Source of the DNA: Diphasiastrum complanatum
Lineage: Eukaryota > Streptophyta > Lycopodiopsida > Lycopodiales > Lycopodiaceae
Length of the DNA: 64,000 nucleotides
Direction of reading: 5' to 3'
Assembly (NCBI GenBank): GCA_029204225.1
Contig: CM055102.1
Coordinates: 4,110,279-4,174,278, forward strand
The position numbers and the translations under genes are program-made. How positions within the stretch are numbered: position 1 is the first letter of the stretch; each line of letters opens with the position of its first letter. The notes beneath the pieces are model-generated. The model was not told the origin of the DNA, made no database searches, and saw only the letters and a program-made list of their open reading frames with translations. Below are positions 32,241-42,973 of this stretch, in pieces.

Positions 32241-32431
32241 GAAACCATCAACGACAGAGCGGTTGAAACAACGAGCCAGGAAAGGGGTGGCGAGTTTGGC
32301 AACTGGTTTGAGGAGCTCAGCAAGGAGGTCAATGTCAGGCGTATGATTGTTCTTGAGTTTGTATATGGTGGCTTCAACCATGTCAGGAGCAAAGAGGTCA
32401 TAGTGGGTAGGACGAGAAGAAAGAGAGATGG
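32241..32431 (-). pseudogene. LINE ORF2 fragment (linker and RT start)
   Basis: Minus-strand reading IYKLKNNHTPDIDLLAELLK then ARCFNRSV, the standard N-terminal RT block of LINEs, preceded by the linker (PSLFLLVLPTMTSL) shared with 23.5 kb. It is cut on both sides by LTR elements. It preserves the sequence missing at the deletion point of the 22-26 kb LINE. Confidence 0.85.
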
Positions 32432-33411
32432 TGTTGGGAATTTCAAATAATTGTTGCGATCAATCGACAATGCCTGTCGCGGCAAAGGAGCAACAACAGG
32501 GAATCCTCCGTTCATGTAGCTACGTCTATCGGATTCAGACAGACAACGATAAATCAGAGTCTTTCTTACTTGATCAGTTTCGAAGTCGCTGATCTAGATA
32601 GTCGATTCCATAGCCATGCACAAGTTACTTTAGTTTCAGATTTAGCTTTGCGAAAGCGATTTAGATGCAGTTATCAGAGCGACAAATCGAGCACTGTTAT
32701 CTGTCATATGAAACAATTTAATCTACTAGTAAGTTTATCTACGAGCATGAATCTATCTAACAATAAAAATGAAATAAGCATTCAGCATACACAACCTAAT
32801 TACTGGAACTTTGATAGATTAGTCGTGTAGAAAATACAGGTTGAACGCAGATAGAGGCGCATTCTTTTTGAGAATACTCTGTGATAACAGAGAGAAAGAA
32901 CAATACAATTGCGCTCTGAACGACCGATTGATCGCGATGAATTAGATGATTCAGCTAACCGAGCAACTGATAAGTTGCTAAATATATACACATGGCTAAC
33001 TAATCAAAAGAATGGTTAATCTGTAGTTTACAATTAGGTTAAGGCACTATGTGCTGTTGGCAGTCGCCATCGGACAATATTTGATTTCGTCTGGTCGAGA
33101 CGTGTGTACTTGTTGATTCACCGATAGTCAAATTGCGGCCGATTGTTCGAGGAAATAAGAGAATCTGCCCAGATGGTCTAGGATGACTGACCAATCGGGT
33201 ATGGCAGATAGCTGAATAAGAGAAAGTCGCCAACAAAGAAGAGATGGCCGAACTATCGGGTAACTCTGTCACCAATTCCCTTGTATTTCTACAGACTGTC
33301 AAGAGACAAGTGTATTTTTGCAGAGTATGCGACTGTACAAATATTTACAACAGCTTAATGAATGGATCTAGATTAGCAGAGAATAGGGATGGAGAGGATA
33401 GAAATCCAACA
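32432..33411 (-). repeat. copia 3' LTR (about 980 bp)
   Basis: Plus-strand ends TGTTGGGAATTTC and GAAATCCAACA are inverted relatives. A polypurine tract (33412-33422) abuts the right end, so the element is on the minus strand. Bases 32490-33080 match 53237-53850, a second partial copy. Confidence 0.8.
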
Positions 33412-33720
33412 CCCCCCCCCTTAATCTGGATCCTTGAATGCCTTGATTTTCAAATTCAAGATAGCATAGAAATTCTTGTGTGCTTCTTGATTCACCTCTT
33501 TTGTAAATATATCAGCTGCTATGTATTGAGTTCTGAAAATTTCAGACGTACCTCCTTGTTGAGTATCTTGCTCCTAATATAGTGCTACTTAATCTCGATG
33601 TGCTTGCTACTAGAGTGAAATCTAGGATTGATCGATAAAGCAATAGCACTCTGATTGTCGCATTTTCAAAACTCAAACTGTTGAGGATCTATTGCAAAAG
33701 GATAGCAATAATGAAATCTT
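33412..33720 (-). pseudogene. copia RNase H C-terminus and polypurine tract
   Basis: After the minus-strand purine tract (GGGGGGGGG), the upstream part reads CDNQSAIALSINPRFHSSSK then HYIRSK, the C-terminal copia RNase H signature, with one stop and one frame change. Everything upstream is missing, so only the 3' end of the element remains. Confidence 0.8.
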
Positions 33721-33887
33721 GAGAAACAAGCTTCGAGTAGCTAAAAGTGATGCAAGAAAGTGTCATGCACATAAAAGGTAGATCTAGCCACAAAGAAAGC
33801 TAGAAAGAAGTGAGAGTTGCATGGAGATGGAAGCAGTGAGGAGATGAAGATGGTTGTGTGGAGATGGAGATGGAAGCATGGAGAATC

Positions 33888-33904
33888 TGGAGAGAGAGAG
33901 AGAG
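33888..33904. repeat. Short GA microsatellite
   Basis: A GA run within purine-rich DNA (GGAGATGGAGATGGAAGC repeats from about 33820) just left of the next LTR element. Confidence 0.7.
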
Positions 33905-33930
33905 ATGTCGAAGGGTAGAGATCCCCTATG

Positions 33931-34142
33931 TGTTATGGACACGCATTATAGTCCATACTTCTCTACTTTCGACAATATTAGTGGACACGCAATTTATATT
34001 ACATGTCTTAGTTGGAGATCTGCCTGAGCTATCGACGGCCATTGATATTCATACAATTTGTTAGTTGGAGAATGCTATGTGAATGCCTTTTGCTGTTTTT
34101 TATGCATCATTGATACTAATACCTATAAATCTGTTCATTACA
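33931..34142 (+). repeat. 5' LTR with internal deletion (212 bp)
   Basis: Matches the first and last parts of the 391-bp 3' LTR but lacks about 179 internal bases, including the TATAAATA box present at 38357. Confidence 0.9.
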
Positions 34143-34154
34143 TGATATCAGAGC
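34143..34154 (+). promoter_or_regulatory. Primer binding site (one mismatch)
   Basis: TGATATCAGAGC, one change from the initiator-Met consensus, directly after the LTR. Confidence 0.85.
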
Positions 34155-35748
34155 ACTCTCCTAAGCGATTGAGAGTGCTTTTTTTGTTTTATGATTTCTT
34201 TGTAGGTTTTTGGATCTTATGTTTGTTTTTGTGATTTTCTTTGCAGGTTTAAGGATTTTCATGGAAGGACTAAGATCTGCTATCTCTTTTTTCTCTTCAT
34301 CTCTCTCTAGTTGGATCTTCATCTTTTGGTGGATCTTCAACTCTCTGTTTCTAGACAGTTTTCTGGCCATTTTTCTCTCTCTAGCCGTTTTTCTCTCTAA
34401 ATTTTTTTTCACATTTTTTGTCATAACTTTTTTGTTCATGATCGGATTTGAGTTTTGTTAGTTGCATTGGTGTCGTAGCAAGTCGGCGCCTATGATGATG
34501 TGATTTTTTTGCTGGCCGTTTTTTGTAAACCCTAATTTTCAGTTTTTGAAAAAACTCATCTTTTTCATCCTTTTTCGCGATAGAAGTTCAAAATAATCAT
34601 ATATGGATGAGGGTGCATTGATCCAGGATTCATGTCAAACAGAAGACTACATCCAAAGATCTTGCAAAATTTTTCAAAGGGATATTCTTTTTACTTTTCA
34701 TTTTTTTTAGTTGTTCTTTTTGAATATGTGATTGGATCTTGTTCTTTCCTATCATTCCTTGATTCTTAAGATCCATTTTTGACCTTTTAAAAGTCAAGGT
34801 TTTAAAAAGTCAGACCTTGGTCAAATTGAAATTTTATGCTTTCTGTTCTAAAAGATTCTGTTTTTTGAACGTTACATACTTGTTTTTCAAGAAGTTCATT
34901 GCCCTTTACGTTTGCCAAACGGATGTCTCATTCTCAAGACATTACACTTTGAAGTTGTGCCCTACTTCACCACCTTCAACCCATTTGCGAATTTTCTTTG
35001 TGGCTGTCCAACACCCTACTTCCGACTTTTTGCACATCCAGTTATTGGCTGTCCAATGCCCTACACTCACTTTCGGCAGCCTCTTCACCACCTATTGTTT
35101 GTTGGCTTTTCTACTACCATTGGGCAACATTTCTTCTTACTTGGCGCACTATGCGGTGGCGGCCATTTTGGTAGGTTCTTTACCACCTATCTCTTGCTGG
35201 ATTTTCTGTCACATTTGGGCAGCTTACTTCATTACTTGGTGTTCCCTTTTGTGGTGTTTGCTTCTTTTGGCATTCCCTTGTTTCATGGCCTCCATTAGTG
35301 TTGATTAGAGCCTACGTTGGGGTGACGACAAGGTTTGTTCATCTTCCACATTCCAATGTTTGTTTAAAAAAAATATATTGGATCATTCCTCACATTTCTT
35401 GTTCGTTTTTCTTCACACTTTACGTTTTCCCGTTTTGATTCCATTTTCTTTACTCAGTCTCTGTTTTATTTAAAAAAAACGACAAAATGATGACAAATTT
35501 CTCTTTTTCTAAGTATTTCAATTTTTCCTCTACATCTTGTGGCATTATCGAATTCACCCACTGGGTGAATAATTTTGAGGATTATTTTTTCACTTATGGC
35601 TTCTTTGTGGTTAGATGGCCATGCAAAAGTATTCCTTTATTTAGTTGATGATGATTGCTCCTCTTTAGCCTCCTTAAGCATTCTCTCTTCCTGCTTTCTA
35701 GCTTAAGTCCTGCTTTCTAACAAAGCTAGTGAATCTTAGCTTGTAACT
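34155..35748 (+). other. T-rich leader of the non-autonomous element
   Basis: Contains CCAACACCCTAC (35008) and CCAATGCCCTAC (35053) and ends its motif block with TAGAGCCTACG and GTGACGAC (about 35305-35330), the pair also seen at 6.43 kb. Long hydrophobic frames result from T-richness. Confidence 0.5.
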
Positions 35749-35760
35749 TGGTATCAGAGC
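35749..35760 (+). promoter_or_regulatory. Second internal primer binding site
   Basis: Perfect TGGTATCAGAGC inside the element. It suggests that the interior contains the LTR end and leader of a second, related element. Confidence 0.7.
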
Positions 35761-36022
35761 ACTTTCCTGATTGCTGAATTTCAGATCTGATTTTCTGATT
35801 GGACGCCCATTTTCCTTGCTGATTTTTCTTTGCTGAGGGCTTTCATCTCTTTGCTTCAGCAACATTCAGCACAGTTTGTTGGAGGAGGACCAGCTCTCAT
35901 CAGAGCATTTTCCTTGGCGGAGCTTTAGCTTACAGTTAGCGGAAGTACGTCCACTAAATTTGGCGGCCAGAAAAGAAAAATTTGGCAGATTATTTCCGGC
36001 GCCTAAGTCCAGCTTGTTTGCA

Positions 36023-36575
36023 GGCTGTCCAGCGCCCTACTACCCATCACTTTTATCAATTTTCTCCGTCATTTTTTGCAGATTGGTGGTGGCTGTCCAG
36101 CACCCTACTACCCATCATTTTCACCGATTTTCTCCGTCATTTTTTTTGGCAAATTTGGTGGTGTCCAACGCCCTGCTAACCCATCACTTTCGTCGATTTT
36201 TTCGGCAGCTTTTCATTGTTTTTGCAGATTTGGTAGCTGCTGTCCAGCGCCCTACTACCTCATCGTTTTTGACACTTTTCGTCACCGATTTGCTGACCAT
36301 TTTTTGATCTTGATTGGAGGCTGTCCAACGCCCTACATCACCATTATTTTCAGCTATTTTACTCATCATTTTTCAGATTTGGTAGCTGCTGCCTAGCGCC
36401 CTACGACCGTCTCATTTTCAGCGGTTCTCTTCACCAACTTGTTGTCCGTTTCGGTATTGATTGGAGGCTGATCGGCGCCTTACTTCAGCACCCTTTCCAG
36501 CCTCGACGGATTTCTCCATCGACTTGCTGCTCATTTTGCTGATTATTTGTCGGCTGTCTAGCGCCCTTTTTCAGC
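36023..36575 (+). repeat. Leader minisatellite, motif CCAGCGCCCTACTACC, 68-87 bp spacing
   Basis: Motif copies begin near 36029, 36097, 36165, 36244, 36325, 36393, 36472 and 36559, with spacings 68, 68, 79, 81, 68, 79 and 87. The best copies read GGCTGTCCAGCGCCCTAC. Intervals are T-rich (CATTTTC, TTTTTTGCAGATT). The last two copies are the weakest. Confidence 0.85.
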
Positions 36576-36829
36576 ACTTTTTTCAGCTTATTTGGCACGA
36601 GTTGAGGATTCGGATTGGTGGCTGGTTGGCGCATCTATTCTGTCATATCTTCAGCTTTTACCTCTCTTTGTTGGCACTACTGATTGGACGACGGATCAAC
36701 ACCCACCCAGGTATTGCTTGCGCCCATTTGTACTTCCTTTTTGCACCTACTTGCTCTCTTTTTGTTCACATACTGCTCTTTTTCCAGCCCCCAATTTCCC
36801 TCTCATATTTGTCATTTGCTGCCTCACAC

Positions 36830-37256
36830 CGTCCTCCTTCCTTTTTCCATTTTGTTAGAACCCTTCTACTTATTGGCCTTACACATTGCATTACGTTTAG
36901 ATGGTCGAGCTCAGACTTGGTGGCGTGTCTATCGCTCTGAGCCTACTCGTGAGGGGTTACATATATGGCCTACTTTTCGTCATGATCTTCGTATGGCTAT
37001 GATTGACCCATAGTGGTTGGTTCGCCAACGTGATCTGTTTCATAGCCTTCACCATACTAGTGATTTGACTGCTTATATTGATCAGTTTATTGAGCTTTCC
37101 TACCTTTTTATTGACCTTCATCCTACAGAGCTTATTTCACGTTTTATTGTCGGTCTTAGAGACTCCTTACGATATGATGTCTCATCTTTTCGGCCTCCTA
37201 CTCTCTCAGATGCTATCTCCTTGGCTACTACCCTTCAACTCCTTCAGGCTGCTTCA
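36830..37256 (+). pseudogene. Ty3-type gag, broken
   Basis: The capsid-type block reads ALRLDGRAQTWWRVYRSEP, then a stop after MIDP, then RQRDLFHSLHHTSDLTAYID and LHPTELISRFIVGLRDSLRY, the usual retrotransposon gag order (WW motif, then LxPxELIxRFxxGL). One in-frame stop near 37012 and loss of the zinc knuckle make it non-functional. Confidence 0.8.
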
Positions 37257-37670
37257 TGAAGATTTCTTCCTCTAGATCTCCATGGAGAAAGGCTGTCTTC
37301 ACATCAATCTAGTGAATTTTCAAATTGTGCTGTGTGGCGTATGCAAGGAGTAGTCGTATGCTTGTCATCTTGACCATCGGCGAATATGTGTCGAAATAAT
37401 CAACACCATATCTTTGTGTGTAGCCCTTCGCGACAAGCCTTGCCTTGTAACGGCCAACGTTGCCATCTGATTTCATTTTCTTCTTGTACACCCACTTGCG
37501 GTCGACGATCTTTTTGTTTTCTGGCAGTGGCTCTAGTGTCCATGCCTCATTTCGCCTCATCGACTCAATCTCTTCTGACATTGCCTACTTCCACAATTCT
37601 CCCTCTGGACTCTGGACAGCTTCTTGATATGTTAGTGGCTCTTCAGTGAAACTGCAGTACTCGAATTGCG
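37257..37670 (-). pseudogene. copia RT fragment, opposite orientation to its host element
   Basis: Minus-strand reading EPLTYQEAVQSPEGELWK, a stop, MSEEIESMRRNEAWTLEPL, KWVYKKKMKSDGNVGRYKAR, LVAKGYTQRYGVDYFDTYSP, then after another stop DVKTAFLHGDLEEEIFM. This is the N-terminal third of copia RT. It starts right where the gag remnant stops, so it was joined there by insertion or rearrangement. Confidence 0.88.
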
Positions 37671-38177
37671 TAGAACAGGCTCATTTTCTCTATGCGTTGG
37701 TACGCGACACCGCTGTTTTTTATCCTGATGCCGCACCATTTTCTATTCTTGCTGTTGCGGTTGTTGTTCCACCTCTAGATATTGCACCTTATTAATCTGA
37801 TCTTATTCCTAATTTCCATGATGTTGGTGTCCCTGATTCTGATGATGTTGTCATCCCTCCTGCTGATCTTTCAGATATTGATGGTCCCGATGCTCCTACT
37901 CTTGATTCTTCATTACTTGTTGATGATGACACCTTAGTTGCCCGACGACCTCCATTACTTACATACTGATCTAGTCTTATCATCTACTAGAATTGAGATT
38001 AATAATTCTCTTTGCTTCATTGTACTAAAGGCGGATATCCAAGGCCGTAGGGAATTTGGCTTTTGGACTGACACCACTAGCACAAAATGTATAACTCGGG
38101 AAAGAAAACGACAATACAACGATATTAAAGTAGCTCTAGGAGTTAAAATTTTATAGTCAACATTAGGGCAATGTTTT

Positions 38178-38189
38178 AGAAGGGGGGAG
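38178..38189 (+). promoter_or_regulatory. Polypurine tract
   Basis: AGAAGGGGGGAG directly before the 3' LTR. Confidence 0.9.
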
Positions 38190-38580
38190 TGTTATGGACA
38201 CGCATTATCGTCCATACTTTTGTACTTTTGAAAGTATTAGTGGACACGCAGTTTATATTACACATGACGGGCCTAGAAATACTATTTCACATGGTTTTCT
38301 TTTTTGGCCCTAATTTTTTTTTTCACTTTCCCTCCAAATCAATATGAAGGGTCCACTATAAATAGCCACTAAGGCTAGTCGTTTGCTAGTTTTGATGATT
38401 TGAGTCTTGGGCTTCTTGTAGGGGAGTTGTACTATTTTGGAGATCTTAGTTGGAGATCTGCTTGAGCTATCGGCAGCCATTGATATTCATACAGTTTCTT
38501 TGTTGGAGAATGCTATGTGAATGCCTTTTGTTGTTTTGTATGCATCATTCATACTAATACCTGTGAATCTGTTCATAACA
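38190..38580 (+). repeat. 3' LTR (391 bp) with TATA box
   Basis: TGTTATGGACACGC to GTTCATAACA. TATAAATA at 38357-38364 is a likely promoter. It is followed by the target duplication CTATG. Confidence 0.92.
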
Positions 38581-38585
38581 CTATG

Positions 38586-39030
38586 GGAGCACGTTATCGG
38601 TGCTGCAAACTATGGCACATCAGGCACGAAGAGATGGACGTGCAGATATTATTACAACTCTTACACAGGTGGGTATGCACATCAAGGCACGTTTACTACG
38701 TTTGAAGGGTTACGAGATTGTCGCTTGCATGCACGCTCCTGACATGCTATTCAATCTTGTAGCAACAGATGAGGTAGCCCTTGGAGGCCCAAAGGTAAAC
38801 ACTCAACTCTCAGTTCTAGCCTCTCTCGAGTCTCAACTATCAAACTATGTTTCAATTTTCAATATTGAATGTTTACATGTGACATGTCACATTGATGATT
38901 GCAGATTGCATGTCCACGATAATCCATTTGTTTATTAAAATTTAGTATTTGTCTAATATCATCGATGTTTCAACTTTCTAACATTAAACAATGAACATTG
39001 AGTTATAAGTCACAACTTACATTCAACTAT
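38586..39030. other. AT-rich DNA left of the hAT gene
   Basis: No gene. From 38800 the words TCAACT, TTCAAT and ACATTGA recur. The composition and position resemble 8560-8820, which also precedes a GGTACC palindrome cluster. It may be the 5' non-coding part of the hAT transposon. Confidence 0.4.
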
Positions 39031-39033
39031 AGG

Positions 39034-39102
39034 TCCCGCGGTACTGGGTACCGCGGATCCTGGTGCCGCGGTACCATGTTGGTACCGCGGTACCATAATA
39101 TA
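39034..39102. repeat. GGTACCGCGG palindrome cluster
   Basis: CCGCGGTACTGGGTACCGCGG and GGTACCGCGGTACC (39085-39098, a perfect 14-base palindrome) lie within 70 bases, flanked by AT-rich DNA. It is comparable with 8829-8896. Confidence 0.7.
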
Positions 39103-42100
39103 TTATATTATTTATTATTTAATATTTTTTTTTATTTTTTTTAACCTAAACTACCCGTCCCCCTCGCATTTCATCAGAAATTTTTTTGCGCCCTCCTCCG
39201 CCCTGCCATCGCTACTGATCCTGCCTTCGATTTCTTGCGTCGCCCTTCGCCCACGCATTGCCCTGCCTTGCATCTGACGTGCTTCGCCCTGCCTTCGCCC
39301 ATTTTCAGCGTCTCTCACACAGTGTACACTACTGTTTTTTTTCCAACATTTTGTCCCTAGTTTTCTCCATCGCAATGGTGCAATCCGACCTTTCCGGTCT
39401 GTGGGACGAGGTAGACATTGTCAGGCGGGTTGCCGACAAGGCCAACAAGACCGGTCAGAAGATCGTGCGCTGCCGATACTGTCTCGTCGAGTTTGCTGCA
39501 TCCCTCACTCACCTTAAAGGCCATCTGCTCGGTGCACGCGCCAAAAATGGTGCCACCTTGAATGTTGCCCCTTGTGGCAGCATGACCGTCCCCGACAGGC
39601 AGCGACTACTGGACACCTACGGGCCACGGCTTGTGGCAGGGGAGAACACCATTTCGGAGGGCATTCTCCGATTTTGCACCGCTCCTTATGTGGCTGACCC
39701 AGAGTTGCTGCCTGCTTGGCTGGCACGCACGAGGAGAGGGAGTGCATCCTCCTCCGGTCCCTTTGCCCCTCATCCCCCTCAGACAATTCTGCCTCACGCA
39801 CCCCCATCTGCTCAGATTCCGGTGGATCCCGTCCCATCGCGTCCGCCAGTTGCCACTGCGGTTCCACCACCACCCACTGTTGCTCGCACTCCACCAGTCT
39901 ATGACTTTCTCATGGACTCTCCGCCACCCGAGCAGGCCCAGGATGCTACTGTTGGGGCCTTCGAGGATGTGGAAGAGATCCCTTCTTCCTTCCCTTCCCA
40001 TCCGGATGACCTCCTCAGCCAGCAGTTTTCGTACCCCATGCCAGATGTTGCCCCTCCACCAGTGCACCCCACCTATGCTGCTGCACCCATCCCTGCCAAT
40101 GCATCCCACTCTCCCCATTCCACGTCTACAGCCGATGCATCCACCAGTGCCCAACCTGTCGCGTCATCGTCCATTCCCGTCACAGTTGGTGCACCATGTT
40201 GGAGGTCCACCACCCGTCGCCCACCAGGGAGAGCCCTTGTGCAGCAGACCATTCGCGGCGCGCATCAGCCGCACATGGACAGAGAGGCCACACAGGCCGT
40301 GGCCAGTCTGATTTACGAGCTGAACCTGCCCTTTGCCATCACCGACTCTGAGCCCTTCAGAAGGGCCTTCCGCCTTGCACAGTCTGTCAGCCCTAGCTGG
40401 AGAGTCCCTAGTTCAGAGGTTGTCCGCACACACATGCTGAGGGATAGGGTTGAGTCCTTGTCTAGAGAGATGGAGCCTCTACGTCGGCACTGGGCCACTT
40501 ACGGTTGCAGCATCATGTCCGATGGCTGGACTGATGTCAGGAGGAGGCCGATCCACAACATACTGGTCTCCAGCTGCATGGGCACATAGTTTTTGAGGGC
40601 AGTGGATTGCAGCAGGGGGGGGAGAGTCATATCTGCAGAGTTCATGTTTGATGTCATCAGGTCTTCCATCCTAGTCGTAGGCCCACAGCATGTCGTCACG
40701 GTGGTGACGGACAATGCCACAAATTGCATTCAGATGGGTGTACTACTAGAGGCCGAGTTCCCTCATATTGTTCATACCCCCTGTGCAGCCCACGGCATAG
40801 ACCTTCTGATGGGGGACATTGGAGCACTTCCCTGGGTTAGAGCCATCGTCCGGGAGGCCCTCTTCCTGGTGACTTTTGTCACCAGAAAGAGGCGTGTTCT
40901 TGCCATGTTCCGGGTGTTCAGCCATCTGGACCTCCGTAAGCCAGCCCCCACACGCTTTGCATTCGACTTGGTAGTCATCGACCGTTTGATCAGGTGCAGG
41001 GCCCAGCTTCTACAGATGGTTGCCAGTGATCTTTGGGGTGCCAGTACGTTTCCTCGCACTGAGGATGGGGAGCACTTTTCTTCCACGGTGAGGGGAGACC
41101 AGTTCTGGAGGGATGCACAGACATTGTTAGGACTGCTTCGACCACTCTACATTGTGCTCCGCATGGCTGACAGCGAGGGGTCGACACTTGGACTGGTGTA
41201 TGAGCTCATGGACCGGATTGGACAGTTCCTGCAGCTGCCCATCTTGCAGCCAGAGAGGTAAGCGGTACAGTGTTGTAATTGACCTTTATCTTTTTAGTAC
41301 TTGCTAGTTTGTTTTTCTGTCAGTGTTAAGTTTTTTCGTAATGCCCTAAACCACATGCCCCTCACCTGCAGGATGACAGAGTTGAAGTTCATATGGGAGA
41401 CGCGGTGGAGCTACTTCCACAGGAGTATCCACAGCGTTGCACACATGCTGCATCCCCTCTTCCTCTCTCCGACACAGATCGCAGACAGGGAGCTCGAGGC
41501 CGATTGGCTTCAGTACATTCACAGGGTGGGTCCACACATAGGTTTGGATCCTATCAGGCTCATGGAGGAGCTCGCTGCATTTTGTTTTGGCATGGGCACA
41601 TTCAGCCACCCGGCTGCTCAGGATCCAGAGAGGAGGCAGCTACCCATTACCTGGTGGACCATGTTCAGTAGCACATACCCATCTATACAGCGTCTTGCAC
41701 TGCATGTCCTTTCTCAGGTATACATCTCATTTTATCCTCCATTGTTGTGTTTCGTTGAAGTTCCACCTCTACCACAATGTGCTGAAGTATTTCAATGCAC
41801 GCACCACAGGACTGTGCTGCCTCCGTGTGTGAGCGTAATTGGAGCACATGGGCACTCATTCACATGAGGAGAAGAAACCGGTTGTCAGTGAGTCAGTTGG
41901 AGCGGTTGGTGTTCTGTAGCACCAACGCACGTCTCGCCAGGAGAGTTCCGACCATTACGAGCGCATTGCAGGTGATAAGCTAATCTTTCATAGCATGTTG
42001 GTTGACTCCTGGTATGTTGATTTCATTTCTCGATAGAGTTGTCTCCCTGACATGCAAATTTTAAACCTTGCAGACGAAGATATCTGATTTGGAGCGCTAG

Positions 42101-42188
42101 GTTGACTTGCCTACGGACAGCACCCATCCCATGCCTGCAGATGACCTGGGCACACAGTTGATGGCAGAGAGAGAGAGGGAGCTTGCCG

Positions 42189-42189
42189 A

Positions 42190-42222
<33 letters not shown>
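42189..42222. repeat. GA microsatellite inside hAT exon 4
   Basis: (GA)n encodes an Arg-Glu run in the tail of the hAT frame. A change in repeat number here probably accounts for the frame change seen after it. Confidence 0.85.
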
Positions 42223-42226
<4 letters not shown>

Positions 42227-42914
42227 GCTTGAGCACAGAGAGCCCCCATTGTATGAGGCAGATGAGCCAGTGTCAGAGGATGAGCATGATGAGGATGAGC
42301 CCATTCGGGTTGTGTTTGCCAGATCAGAGAGGGATGAGGCAAATGATACAAGTGCAGGGCACACGCCACGGGCAGGGGTCACAGGTACATCACGTGGTAG
42401 AGGTGGGACACATGGCACAGGTTATACCGGCAGACAGGCAGGGCACACAGGGGGGCCAGTGGCATACCTACCTATGTCGACATGATGGAGGAGGCTCTTC
42501 ATAGAGGGCAGAGTGGTTTAGATGCCGGTCCCGCAGATGTTTGGATGCGTGCAGCACAAAGTCATGGTCGTTACTACGACAGCACACCAGAGGAGGCACC
42601 TGATGACTTTCATTGCACAGATTGGGAGGCCATGCAGGGTCTACAGGGTGCACATGATGAGGCACGGGATGAGGCTTGGGTTGATTTAGGGGTTGGTGCA
42701 CAGGATGATTCAGAGGTTGGTGCACAGGATGATTTAGAGGCTGGTGCACAGGATGAGTCCCAGAGCCCAGAGCATTTATATTCGGATGCCCAGCTGGACG
42801 ACTTGGTTGCCACATTGGATTCAGAGGCCCAGCAGATGCCGAGTGTCAGGGCGCCCCCATCATCTCTTGCCAGCATGCCATACACAGAGTCCCAGCCAGA
42901 GCAGCCGCATGCTT

Positions 42915-42922
42915 TCTTTCTC

Positions 42923-42970
<48 letters not shown>
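42915..42970. repeat. CT microsatellite at the end of the hAT frame
   Basis: CTTTCTTTCTCT followed by a CT run of about 50 bases. Similarity to hAT coding DNA ends here, so it may mark an insertion or deletion joint. Confidence 0.85.

Positions 42971-42973
<3 letters not shown>

Larger units (their letters stand above)
33931..38580 (+). mobile_element. Non-autonomous LTR retrotransposon with Ty3-type gag only
   Basis: Bounded by LTRs starting TGTTATGGACACGC and by the perfect 5-bp duplication CTATG (33926-33930 and 38581-38585). Inside: primer site, leader with periodic motif, a second primer-like site (35749), more motif copies, a decayed Ty3-type gag (36.8-37.26 kb), a copia RT fragment in reverse orientation, a linker-like segment and a polypurine tract. 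No protease, RT or integrase of its own is seen in the sense direction. Its 4.65 kb interior is therefore composite. Confidence 0.85.

Noticed and set aside
34210-35308. Hydrophobic and Lys-rich frames on both strands
   Set aside because: They lie in the T-rich leader of an LTR element and show no family similarity.
36023-36575. Regularly spaced repeats as a CRISPR array
   Set aside because: Spacing varies, spacers are similar to each other and the setting is a plant retrotransposon leader.
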